The notes beneath the pieces are model-generated. The model did not search any database. It was not told where the DNA came from and saw only the letters and a list, made by a program, of their open reading frames with translations. A stretch of DNA of 64,000 bases from an uncultured Muribaculaceae bacterium (lineage in GTDB: Bacteria; Bacteroidota; Bacteroidia; Bacteroidales; Muribaculaceae): assembly GCA_947628305.1 (NCBI GenBank), contig CANQZG010000001.1:124001-188000 (forward strand). Reading direction: 5' to 3'. This document shows, one piece after another, positions 36,970 through 44,992 of the stretch (the stretch's first letter is position 1; each line of letters starts with the position of its first letter). The position numbers were made by a program, and so were the translations under genes.

Positions 36970-37809
36970 TCATTCTTTCAACCTCTCGATAAAATCCTTA
37001 ATGTCTGTGAGATTATAAAGCGATGGGATTATGCGATATGCCTCTCCCAGTTTATTCCGAGCCGAATGCCAACCTATTCCATCAGTAATCCACACGAATT
37101 CATATCCGGGCACACTGTTTATCTTTGGGGCGATATCGGAATAGGAACGTGCGGTTTCGTTCAACTTTGAGCCGGAACTCGAATAAAAATTAACCTCTAT
37201 CAGATATTTCATTCCCGGACGTTCAATAACGAAATCAAAACGTTTGACATCCTCCCCCAAATTATCTGATATTTCAGGAAACTCCGATGAATTCACCTCG
37301 CGCCGATAATCGATGCCGTTATTGTCAAAGATTTCAGCCACTATATCCTCCATCGAGTCCCCGCTTCGGTTCTTACGGGCATGTGTATCCAGTCCGACCT
37401 CAACACCAAATACATAATCAACCAGATTCTTGACATGTCTGTTTTGAAGCATTTCGGTAAGACCTGTTTTGTCAAGAAACTCAATGATGTCGTCAGGAGT
37501 ATCAAACCAATCAGACAACAGCCGTAATGAACCGTCAGCAGTCAAGGCTTTTTTCCTGTCACGACGACGGACGGCTATCAGGATTCCCAACACACTGAAC
37601 GCCTTCGGGTTCTCCCTCCACAATTCCCTGACTGCATGGGACATGTCTTGTTGCCCTATAAGATAATTGAGTTGATTCAGCTTCATTGATATTGAATCAA
37701 CATTCCTAGTCACCTTATAAAAGTCCACATAGTCACCCAATGTCATGTTGGTTTCAAGCAGCTGCGTCATGAACAGGCTGAAACGTGTATCGGATATGCC
37801 GTCTGTCAT
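36970..37809 (-). CDS. DpnII/MboI-type type II restriction endonuclease, GATC-specific
   Basis: The 279-residue protein matches the DpnII/MboI family in length and in the conserved C-terminal core: DSMEDIVAEIFDNNGIDYRRE, then RFDFVIERPGMKYLIEVNFYSS, where the Asp and Glu fit the PD-(D/E)xK fold with Asn in place of the usual Lys. The family cuts before G in unmethylated GATC. The gene lies 4 bases downstream of the Dam-type methylase on the same strand, the expected M-then-R order, so protection precedes cleavage. The sequence lacks GATC throughout the window. Confidence 0.88.
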   Translation of the reverse strand: MTDGISDTRFSLFMTQLLETNMTLGDYVDFYKVTRNVDSISMKLNQLNYLIGQQDMSHAVRELWRENPKAFSVLGILIAVRRRDRKKALTADGSLRLLSDWFDTPDDIIEFLDKTGLTEMLQNRHVKNLVDYVFGVEVGLDTHARKNRSGDSMEDIVAEIFDNNGIDYRREVNSSEFPEISDNLGEDVKRFDFVIERPGMKYLIEVNFYSSSGSKLNETARSYSDIAPKINSVPGYEFVWITDGIGWHSARNKLGEAYRIIPSLYNLTDIKDFIERLKE

Positions 37810-37813
37810 ACCT

Positions 37814-38719
37814 TCAAAAATAATTTCTAATTAATAATTCGGCTCTTTCCCCGCGCCCGGAAGCATCGGCATTGATAGACCGTGAAGCCTGAACACGCAC
37901 AATATCGTATTCCCTGTACAATTCCTCAAAAAAGCCCAACGGCCCTACCGTATTTACATGACTATCGGAATTACTAAGGGCAATAGTACATCCTGTTTCT
38001 TTGATTAAGTCAATAAAATTTTTCAATCTTATTTGCTCACCATCTCCAAATGATTCCTTCGTATATGAATTAAAATAAGAAGTTGCACTCACAGGGCGAT
38101 AGGGCGGGTCGAAATATACAAATGAACGTCGGTTGACGTAATGTTGCACCTGTGAAAAATCACCGTGCAATATCTCTACACGTTGCAAAATCTTATGGTC
38201 GGCCATTATCAGACCGGGATTGCATATCGTAGGGTTGGCATATCGCCCGAACGGTACATTGAACTCACCCTTTGAATTTTCACGATAAAGGCCGTTGAAA
38301 CATGTTCTGTTCAGGAATATAACAAGAGTTGCATCCTCGACATCAGAAAGGCGACATTCATTGAATCGCCTACGTTTCTCCAAGAAGAAATCCTTTCTAT
38401 CATTCTCGTTTTCCAGTTTTCGATAGTCGCCCTGAACGCTCGTCAGCGATTCTATCAACCGGGCCGGATTCTTCTGCACCATTCTATAGCACTTTATCAG
38501 ATGAAGATTAATATCATTTATAATTGCCCGCCTTATATTACTGTATTTATTAAGAAGATAAAACAACATCGCCCCACCGCCGACAAACGGCTCTATATAA
38601 ACGGCATCATCCTCACGGAGAAAGTCATCGGGAAGCAATGGGGCGTATGTCTCTAAAAGACGGCCTTTCCCACCGGCCCATTTCACAAACGGCCTTGGAG
38701 TGTTTGATGCTTTTTCCAT
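37814..38719 (-). CDS. dpnM: DNA adenine methyltransferase of the DpnII-type system, GATC-specific
   Basis: The 301-residue protein has the alpha-class Dam order of motifs: FVKWAGGKGRLL near the N-terminus (AdoMet binding), YIEPFVGGGAMLFYLL (second part of the AdoMet pocket), and the catalytic VYFDPPYRPVSATSYF near residue 195. It would methylate A in GATC and protect from the adjacent nuclease. A -7 box TAAATTTG at 38724-38731 ends only 4 bases before the ATG, so the transcript may be leaderless, which would give rapid methylase synthesis. GATC specificity is inferred from the family and from the paired nuclease. Confidence 0.88.
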   Translation of the reverse strand: MEKASNTPRPFVKWAGGKGRLLETYAPLLPDDFLREDDAVYIEPFVGGGAMLFYLLNKYSNIRRAIINDINLHLIKCYRMVQKNPARLIESLTSVQGDYRKLENENDRKDFFLEKRRRFNECRLSDVEDATLVIFLNRTCFNGLYRENSKGEFNVPFGRYANPTICNPGLIMADHKILQRVEILHGDFSQVQHYVNRRSFVYFDPPYRPVSATSYFNSYTKESFGDGEQIRLKNFIDLIKETGCTIALSNSDSHVNTVGPLGFFEELYREYDIVRVQASRSINADASGRGERAELLIRNYF

Positions 38720-38762
38720 TTTGCAAATTTAATCAATTTTACCGAATCATCCCTTTGGAAAT

Positions 38763-38792
38763 AAAAAAGAGCTGCTCGCGCAGCTCTTTTTT
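38763..38792. terminator. Bidirectional Rho-independent terminator
   Basis: AAAAAAGAGCTGC-TCGC-GCAGCTCTTTTTT has a perfect 13-bp stem with A and T runs on both sides. It can end the lpxH transcript coming from the right (minus strand) and insulate the methylase promoter. Confidence 0.85.
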
Positions 38793-38982
38793 ATGAGTTT
38801 CCAATAGGTACAATTTCTAAGGTAAAAAAGATTGTTTTAGGTTTGTGATGCAAAGATACGCCCGTTTTGGGCAATCCGCCAAATATTTTTTTATGTTCTT
38901 AAACATGCTTTTTCAATCGCGTTCTTTCAACCGTAATAATCAGCGGTTTATCAGACAATCATATCCATTCATCGACAAAAGC

Positions 38983-39741
38983 TCAAGGCTTCAGGGATTT
39001 GATTTCAAGGTTCTCACTGTCAAACACGGCATAACTGAACCGAGTTATCCAGTCCCCGAGAATCACGAGACGGCTGTCATCCCCGAGCGGTTCATCGACA
39101 AGCTGGTGACGATGGCCGAATATGAAGTAATCCACATGTCCGTGCGAGACAAGATAGCCACGCGCAAACTCGGCCAACGGGTCATTTTCAAGACCTCCGT
39201 ACTCGGCAACACGCACCCCTCCGCCTGTCTCCCGGCTATGGGATGACCATCGATGGGCGAACGGCACCGTCCAGCGGGGGTGAATCCCCGAGAACAGCTT
39301 TTGGGCGACACGGTTGCGGAACAGCCGGCGCAACATCCTGAACGAGCGTTTCATGCGCCCCACACCGTCACCGTGCTCCATAAAGAATCGTTTACCGTCT
39401 ATTTCCACATCAAGTGCTCCGTCAACGACCGTGACACCAAGTTCCGAAGGGATATAATCGCTAATCCATATATCATGGTTACCCTTGAACCAAGTGATTT
39501 CAACGCCCGAATCGGCAAGGGCGGCCAATGCGCCGAAGAAACGCACATATCCCCGCGGGACGACCTCTTTGTATTCAAACCAATAGTCGAGTACATCCCC
39601 AAGAAGATACAGCCGCCGGGCGGTCGGCCCGATTTCACGCAACCATTCCACGACACGGCGTTCGTGCTCGCGATGATTCCCGATATAGGACGCTCCGAGA
39701 TGGATGTCCGATATAAAATATGTCAAACTGCGCTCTGCCAC
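38983..39741 (-). CDS. lpxH: UDP-2,3-diacylglucosamine hydrolase
   Basis: The 252-residue calcineurin-like phosphoesterase shows the metal-binding blocks in order: SDIHLG, GDVLDYWFE, GNHD, EHGD and FGHRH. In lipid A synthesis LpxH splits UDP-2,3-diacylglucosamine to lipid X and UMP on the inner face of the membrane. The C-terminal lid region with basic residues (RSFRMLRRLFRNRVAQKL) fits membrane association. It starts 4 bases after the stop of the DUF59 gene, so the two form a short operon ending at the terminator at 38763. Confidence 0.92.
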   Translation of the reverse strand: MAERSLTYFISDIHLGASYIGNHREHERRVVEWLREIGPTARRLYLLGDVLDYWFEYKEVVPRGYVRFFGALAALADSGVEITWFKGNHDIWISDYIPSELGVTVVDGALDVEIDGKRFFMEHGDGVGRMKRSFRMLRRLFRNRVAQKLFSGIHPRWTVPFAHRWSSHSRETGGGVRVAEYGGLENDPLAEFARGYLVSHGHVDYFIFGHRHQLVDEPLGDDSRLVILGDWITRFSYAVFDSENLEIKSLKP

Positions 39742-39745
39742 AGGG

Positions 39746-40069
39746 TCAAAGGAATCCTAATTCGAGCTTGGCCTCCTCGCTCATCATCTCCTTGTCCCAT
39801 TCCGGCTCAAACACCAGATTGATGTCAACCGACTTCAACCCCTCGATGCTCTCGAGCTTGATGCGTGCGTCATCGATTATGAAATCGGCCGCCGGGCAGT
39901 TGGGCGCAGTGAGCGTCATGTCGATTTTCAGATTGGCGTCATCATCGATATCCACTTTATAGATGAGGCCAAGGCTATAAATGTCTACAGGAATCTCCGG
40001 GTCATACACGGTGCGTAACATCGTGACAACCTTTTCCTCCAGTTCAAGTCGCTGCTGTGGTGTAATCAT
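39746..40069 (-). CDS. DUF59/MIP18-family iron-sulfur assembly protein (SufT-like)
   Basis: The start at 40069 gives a 107-residue protein of typical family length (MITPQQRLELEEKVV); a longer frame upstream is not conserved-looking. Family features are the VYDPEIPVDIYSLGLIY block near residues 21-37 and MTLTAPNCPAAD with the conserved Cys. Such proteins help mature Fe-S enzymes. The -7 box TACATTTG at 40074-40081 ends 4 bases before the ATG, again a near-leaderless layout. Divergent from the esterase gene. Confidence 0.88.
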   Translation of the reverse strand: MITPQQRLELEEKVVTMLRTVYDPEIPVDIYSLGLIYKVDIDDDANLKIDMTLTAPNCPAADFIIDDARIKLESIEGLKSVDINLVFEPEWDKEMMSEEAKLELGFL

Positions 40070-40128
40070 ACCGCAAATGTACAACAATTCGCTGAAAATG
40101 CCTATATTTGCGTCAAAATAACAGACCC

Positions 40129-41061
40129 ATGAAATTGAAAACAATCATCACCGCGACAATACTCACCATGGCCGCGAACTGCTCCTGCATAGTGTCGGGA
40201 GACAATAACACCCAAAGCAACATCTTGACTACGAAGGCTGTAACATCGGCGAAACCGACAAAGGCAATCCGCCCATTCAAGAGACTACGCGCACAAGTCG
40301 ACACGACAATCACCTTGCCGTCAACCAACATGCCGTCACCGGTCAAGGTTTCGGTCGCAGTCCCCGCCGGCTATCTGACTTCCGACACGACATCCTATCC
40401 TGTCGTCTTCTTGCTGAACGGCCACGGCGGCAACAACAAGGATTACCCCACACGCATGAAACTCGACTCCCTCGCGACAGCCTACGGCATGATATTCGTG
40501 TGCCCCGACGGACGCGACAGCTGGTATTGGGACTCACCCGTAGTGAAGAATCAACGCATGGAATCGTTCATCGTCAACGACCTCGTCAAATTTGCCGATG
40601 ACTCGCTGCGCACCATTCCCGACCGCGACCACCGCGCAATCGCCGGACTAAGCATGGGGGGGCACGGGGCGTTGTTCATCGCCATGCGCCACAGCGATGT
40701 GTTCGGTTCGGCAGGGGCGATGAGCGGAGGGGTCGACATCACGCAACCCAAGTTTCACAATTCATGGAAAATGAAAAAATGGCTCGGTGAATACAAGGCC
40801 AATCCCAAGCGATGGGCCGAACACACCGTAATCAACCTCGTCCCCACACTAAAGCCGGGTCAACTCAACATCATTTTCAGCTGCGGGGCCGACGATTTCT
40901 TCTACAAGGTCAATAACGCCCTTGACTCGGCGATGACAAAACACAACATCCCCCACACCTATCTCACCACGCCTGGATACGGGCACAGTTGGGCCTACTG
41001 GCGCATGGCACTACCACCGCAACTTGACTTCTTCAAGAAACAGTTTGACAAAGCGGAATAA
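40129..41061 (+). CDS. Exported esterase, alpha/beta-hydrolase of the esterase D / CE1 type
   Basis: The ATG at 40129 is chosen for its signal sequence (MKLKTIITATILTMAANC); an upstream in-frame start at 40108 is inside the -7 box region. The mature part of the 310-residue protein has the hydrolase fold: oxyanion strand VVFLLNGHGGNN, nucleophile elbow GLSMGGHGA with Ser175, and a His in YGHSWAYW near the end. Similar proteins remove acetyl or feruloyl groups from plant glycans or hydrolyse S-formylglutathione; export favours a glycan role. A -7 box TATATTTG is at 40103-40110. The next gene starts on the last base of its stop codon. Confidence 0.85.
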   Translation: MKLKTIITATILTMAANCSCIVSGDNNTQSNILTTKAVTSAKPTKAIRPFKRLRAQVDTTITLPSTNMPSPVKVSVAVPAGYLTSDTTSYPVVFLLNGHGGNNKDYPTRMKLDSLATAYGMIFVCPDGRDSWYWDSPVVKNQRMESFIVNDLVKFADDSLRTIPDRDHRAIAGLSMGGHGALFIAMRHSDVFGSAGAMSGGVDITQPKFHNSWKMKKWLGEYKANPKRWAEHTVINLVPTLKPGQLNIIFSCGADDFFYKVNNALDSAMTKHNIPHTYLTTPGYGHSWAYWRMALPPQLDFFKKQFDKAE

Positions 41062-41951
41062 TGTGGATTGCCCTCGCGCTCACATCAGCCCTGTGCCTCG
41101 GTTTCTATGACGTGTTCAAGAAACTGTCGGTCAGGGAAAACAATGTCTTGCTCGTCCTGTTGCTGAACACCGTTTTCGGCACTATATTGATGTCGCCTGT
41201 AATCGTCTCCGGCCTATGGAACGGAGACACCGGCTTGGACAACACAGCCACAGGGCATCTGCTTGTCATCATCAAGGCGTTCATCGTCCTCGGCTCATGG
41301 CTGCTCGGCTATTTCGCCATTAAACATCTACCACTTACAATCCAAGGCCCTATAAACGCATCGCGCCCGGTCATCGTGCTCGTCGGCGCACTCGTCATCT
41401 TCGGCGAACGGCTTAACGCCGTGCAATGGGTCGGAATCATCATAGGGTTCGCATCACTGTATTTCATCTCGCGCATAGGTTCCCGCGAGGGATTCTCGCT
41501 CAAGCACTCACGATGGCTGTGGATGGCCATCGGCGCGACTTTGTTAGGCGCGGTCAGCGCACTGTACGACAAATATCTTTTACGGTTCTACCGTCCCCTC
41601 GAGGTTCAGGCTTGGTATTCGCTCTATCAGTGTATCATCATGACAACAACGATACTGGTGATGCGTCATTTATCGCCAAAGGCCGCCGGTGTGTCATCAC
41701 GGTTTCAGTGGCGTTGGGCAATCCCGTGCATATCCCTATTCCTGACCGTGGCCGACATCGCCTATTTCTACTCCCTGTCGCTCGACGGCTCGATGATTTC
41801 GGTGGTGTCGATGATTAGACGCGGAAGCGTCCTCGTCTCGTTCCTGTATGGCGTGGTGATTCTTCATGAACGCAATGTGAAGGCCAAGCTGATTGACCTC
41901 GCACTGCTGTTCGTCAGCCTCGCACTGCTCGTCATCGGGTCTACTCTGTAG
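41061..41951 (+). CDS. EamA-family (DMT) transporter
   Basis: The 296-residue protein has ten hydrophobic helices in two EamA halves (MWIALALTSALCLGFYDVFKKL; WLWMAIGATLLGAVSALYDKYLL). These inner-membrane carriers export or import small metabolites; the substrate cannot be deduced. It overlaps the esterase stop by one base (TAATG), a clear coupling signal. Its 3' end overlaps the convergent lipoprotein gene by 11 bases. Confidence 0.9.
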   Translation: MWIALALTSALCLGFYDVFKKLSVRENNVLLVLLLNTVFGTILMSPVIVSGLWNGDTGLDNTATGHLLVIIKAFIVLGSWLLGYFAIKHLPLTIQGPINASRPVIVLVGALVIFGERLNAVQWVGIIIGFASLYFISRIGSREGFSLKHSRWLWMAIGATLLGAVSALYDKYLLRFYRPLEVQAWYSLYQCIIMTTTILVMRHLSPKAAGVSSRFQWRWAIPCISLFLTVADIAYFYSLSLDGSMISVVSMIRRGSVLVSFLYGVVILHERNVKAKLIDLALLFVSLALLVIGSTL

Positions 41952-43362
41952 CGGACGGCACATATTGGTACGCCCCTAACGATGGAGCCGCCGGGTCACG
42001 GCGCACCCCGTAGAAGTCAACCCGAGCCTCGGGCCGCATCAGCGACGGGTCACCGGCCATGGCTGCGGAAGAGTCGTCACGCAACCGGTAATCAAACACA
42101 TAATCCTCCCTGACGGTATAATACAACGGGTCTTTATCCCATATACACCTGATGAAATTATCGTCATCATCCCCCTTGCTTTTCAGCAGGGTGTTGACAA
42201 TGAACACCCCAGTACCCGTCAAGTCTCCATGAGACATGTCAGTGCCGTTACCGTATATGATGCAGTTCGAAAAATCGGCTTTCATGTAAGGGAGTCCCGA
42301 CTCATCATCATTTTCGCCGTCGATATGCCACAACTGCACAGCCGGGCCACGCAACGCCGTGAACAAGTAGTAGTTGGCAAACGTGCAGTGGTTGAAGGTC
42401 AGGTCACCGCCCGTCAGCGACACCACGCCGAGCGATGCATCGGCAAACTCACATCCGTAAGCCTCCACACGCGAATGCCGTGACTCAAAGGCATATCCCG
42501 CCGAGTTTCTCAACCGACAGTTCACCATTTTCAACGCAACCCCCTCGGTTATAGAATCAACCGCGACCCCGGCGACAGTGTTGCGTATCACCGTGTGGGA
42601 CAATTCGCTTCCGTGGCTTTCAGGGGTAAACTTCACGCCATACCACTGTGAGGCCATCAGGTCAAACGGTATCGACCCGACGACATTATCGGTGCGGTCG
42701 CCCGTCAGATTCACCGGCGACTCCGCCGTCCCCTCGCTCAACAACCGCCCCTCTACACGGAGAAAAGCCTTATCATGGAAATGCAACGTCGCTCCCGGGT
42801 CAAGCACAAGCGTCGCCCCCGGCCTGACGACAATAGAGTCAAAAATCTGATAAGGGTATTCAGCCGTCAGATGATACTCCTCGCCCTGTTCTATGGTAAG
42901 TCCGCGCAGACGCTTGACATCACGTCCCTCGGCACGAAGCACCACTGTACGCGTAACCCCGTTGGTCATGAAATCAAGGCAATCGAGCACCTCGTTGAGC
43001 AATGGCGTGCCCACTTCAGGCACAGTGGCCTCGACAAACACATATATCGAGTCATTCGGACGGATTTCCACATTGTCAAACGTGCGCCCCGACTGGCCGT
43101 CGACATTCAGCCTAAAAATTCCCTTGCCACCATCGCGCAACGAGATATTGCTGATATTCAACATCTTGCCATGACGGTTACGCACCGTGAACGAGTAGGT
43201 CGGAGTCCCTTGGGCGGTGAACACCACACCCATGTCGAGCGTGTCAACCGAAAATTCAGGCTGGTCCGACGGCGATGTCGTGAACCCGTCCTCAATACAT
43301 GAGGTCAACGCGACAGTCACCGCCATAACCAATATAATAACGCTGTATAACAATCGATTCAT
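41941..43362 (-). CDS. Beta-helix lipoprotein of unknown function
   Basis: The 473-residue protein has a lipoprotein signal with lipobox VALTSC (Cys22), an Ig-like N-terminal part (~30-150; FSVDTLDMGVVFTAQGTPTYSF) and a right-handed parallel beta-helix (~180-400; GATLVLDPGATLHFHDKAFLRV, then repeated strands). Proteins of this plan are found on Bacteroidetes surfaces; some have pectate-lyase-like folds, but I see no catalytic signature. It ends GAYQYVP, a common end for this family. Cell-surface location is likely because an acidic patch follows the lipid Cys (CIEDGF). Confidence 0.85.
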   Translation of the reverse strand: MNRLLYSVIILVMAVTVALTSCIEDGFTTSPSDQPEFSVDTLDMGVVFTAQGTPTYSFTVRNRHGKMLNISNISLRDGGKGIFRLNVDGQSGRTFDNVEIRPNDSIYVFVEATVPEVGTPLLNEVLDCLDFMTNGVTRTVVLRAEGRDVKRLRGLTIEQGEEYHLTAEYPYQIFDSIVVRPGATLVLDPGATLHFHDKAFLRVEGRLLSEGTAESPVNLTGDRTDNVVGSIPFDLMASQWYGVKFTPESHGSELSHTVIRNTVAGVAVDSITEGVALKMVNCRLRNSAGYAFESRHSRVEAYGCEFADASLGVVSLTGGDLTFNHCTFANYYLFTALRGPAVQLWHIDGENDDESGLPYMKADFSNCIIYGNGTDMSHGDLTGTGVFIVNTLLKSKGDDDDNFIRCIWDKDPLYYTVREDYVFDYRLRDDSSAAMAGDPSLMRPEARVDFYGVRRDPAAPSLGAYQYVPSATE

Positions 43363-43497
43363 ACATAATCAACGGCAACAACGCCCCCATATTGCACTTC
43401 GCGCCCATTCTTAACCTGTTTTAATGTAATACCATACCTCATTGAAAATCAGCGATGACATATTCAGCCAAGGTCTTGCAAAACTCGCAAATCAACA

Positions 43498-43574
43498 TCG
43501 TAGGGACGCGCCAACGTGCGCGTCCATTATTGCAGATGATTGATAGGACGCGCACGTTGGCGCGTCCCTACGAT
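43498..43574. repeat. Inverted pair of GTAGGGACGCGC REP-like units
   Basis: The unit 43498-43525 is followed after a 20-base spacer by its reverse complement at 43546-43574, giving a strong cruciform-capable repeat. Related units lie at 3366-3541. It is in the 362-bp gap between a lipoprotein and a beta-barrel gene; no gene is seen. Confidence 0.75.
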
Positions 43575-43681
43575 TTCGCATTAAGTCTCAATTTTACACC
43601 CCCCTACCAGTCGCATGCATTTACAAAACAACCTTAAGTGAGTCGCGACCCTATTTGTTGAGACCATTTCCCGTCCGATTT

Positions 43682-43705
43682 GTACGGTCGTGGCATGCCA
43701 CGGCC
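43682..43705. repeat. 24-bp palindromic repeat, copy 1 (GGTCGTGGCATGCCACGGCC core)
   Basis: Identical in all 24 bases and in orientation to 54162-54185. The core GTGGCATGCCAC is a perfect palindrome. It lies 20 bases after the end of the minus-strand beta-barrel gene. Confidence 0.75.
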
Positions 43706-43724
43706 CGGTGACAACCCTTGACTC

Positions 43725-44378
43725 TCAAAATGAAGTTTTCAACCCGGCCAAGATGCAACCCTGCGTACCGATTCCGGCTTCGGCGAATACCGACAGGAAC
43801 GGCAAAATCTCAAATTCGGCTCCGATAGGCGACACCTGCCATGCAAATGACGCCGATGAATCATCCTTGATAATGGGCGAATGTTCTTCCTTTGCGAGAT
43901 AGGAGTCATCACCCGCAAAAGTCGCCTTGGCAAACCGCGCCCCTATACCGCCACGGCTGTACAGACTGAAACGTCCCGAATGCAGCCATTTGTACTTGAC
44001 TAAAGCCAGGACAGTGTGATTGTGCACCGATGGCTCGCCGAGCGAATTTAAACTCACGAAGTCATCAGGTTTATTCTTGAAATAGGTATATGACAGGCCA
44101 ACCGAAAATCGATTGAATATTTGACGGAAATACATTACCGACACTGAACTTGTTGCCTTCATGTCCTGATATTTGCGCTTCCACCAAAACTCCGGCGTAA
44201 AGAACTCCGGCGACGGTGGTCGGGTACTCGACAGTTCAGGTGCATATTGCGATACTGTCGGTGAAAACTTATGTCCGATTGGGAAAGCGCCATAACCCAC
44301 ATATATCTCATTCTGTGCCGACACAGCGAACCAAGATATTAAGGTCAATAATAAGGATAAAATTCTAGATGTTTTCAT
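43725..44378 (-). CDS. Small outer-membrane beta-barrel protein
   Basis: The 217-residue protein has a signal peptide (ILSLLLTLISWFAVSAQ) and alternating amphipathic strands with aromatic ends (FSVGLSYTYF, HTVLALVKYKWL, FSLYSRGGIGARF, LSVFAEAGIG) ending in Phe, as expected for an eight-stranded barrel of the OmpW/OMP_b-brl type. Function unknown. It has a full promoter at 44407-44437 whose -33 element is overlapped by a 13-bp perfect inverted repeat, suggesting repression by a dimeric regulator. Confidence 0.8.
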   Translation of the reverse strand: MKTSRILSLLLTLISWFAVSAQNEIYVGYGAFPIGHKFSPTVSQYAPELSSTRPPSPEFFTPEFWWKRKYQDMKATSSVSVMYFRQIFNRFSVGLSYTYFKNKPDDFVSLNSLGEPSVHNHTVLALVKYKWLHSGRFSLYSRGGIGARFAKATFAGDDSYLAKEEHSPIIKDDSSASFAWQVSPIGAEFEILPFLSVFAEAGIGTQGCILAGLKTSF

Positions 44379-44406
44379 GAGATAATGATATTTAGGTTAT
44401 TGGTCT

Positions 44407-44437
44407 CAAATATATGAAAATCTTCAGATAAATGCAA
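44407..44437 (-). promoter_or_regulatory. Promoter TTG-N20-TATATTTG of the beta-barrel gene
   Basis: On the minus strand, TTG at 44437-44435 and TATATTTG at 44414-44407 are separated by exactly 20 bases; the ATG follows 28 bases on. Confidence 0.75.
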
Positions 44438-44465
44438 CAAATAGAACAAAAATGTTGCATTTATC
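44427..44465. promoter_or_regulatory. Perfect 13-bp inverted repeat overlapping the -33 element
   Basis: GATAAATGCAACA (44427-44439) and its complement (44453-44465) flank 13 AT-rich bases. The left arm covers the -33 TTG of the beta-barrel gene, so it could be an operator, or a terminator for the small gene ending at 44505. Confidence 0.5.
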
Positions 44466-44504
44466 AACCAAAATATCACAAAATCAATGAAGCCATGTAA
44501 CTAT

Positions 44505-44924
44505 TCAATAATTTATTTCAACGATTAATGATTCGGCAAGCACATCCCCTATCGGCTTCCCATTTATCTTAATCAACTCCCATAAATCAGTATCATCATC
44601 AAAAGTGTACAATACATCTCCTTCTTCATGTTCGTTCCAGGAAATTTGCTCACAAACCCATTCACCGTTCCAATCATTTTTCTTGTTGACTCTCCAAAAC
44701 TTGAAAGGCTCTCCCTCCATGAACAATTCATAAAAATTATTCTCGAGGGGATAATAAAACACCATTGAAAAACAATGTTTCCAATAAAAATCAAACACAC
44801 CCTTAGGGTTATGCGTTTCTGCATCTTCATAATCCGAATCATGCCATCCAAGGTCTGAACGCCTCACTATCGGACTCGTCGAACACCAATTCCTGATTAT
44901 TATCTCGTCATTGTCGATTTCCAT
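44505..44924 (-). CDS. Small acidic protein of unknown function
   Basis: The 139-residue protein is rich in Asp, Glu and Trp (WHDSDYEDAE, YTFDDDTDLWEL) without signal peptide or membrane segment. I do not recognise the family. The size, acidity and aromatic content resemble contact-dependent immunity or SMI1-like proteins, but that is a guess. The gene is clearly more AT-rich than its neighbours, a sign of acquisition. It lies 68 bases downstream of the terminase gene on the same strand. Confidence 0.65.
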   Translation of the reverse strand: MEIDNDEIIIRNWCSTSPIVRRSDLGWHDSDYEDAETHNPKGVFDFYWKHCFSMVFYYPLENNFYELFMEGEPFKFWRVNKKNDWNGEWVCEQISWNEHEEGDVLYTFDDDTDLWELIKINGKPIGDVLAESLIVEINY

Positions 44925-44992
44925 TGCAATATAACATTGATAGGGATGACAAAATTAATTAATTTTGTCATCCCTATCAACACAAGCCAAAA

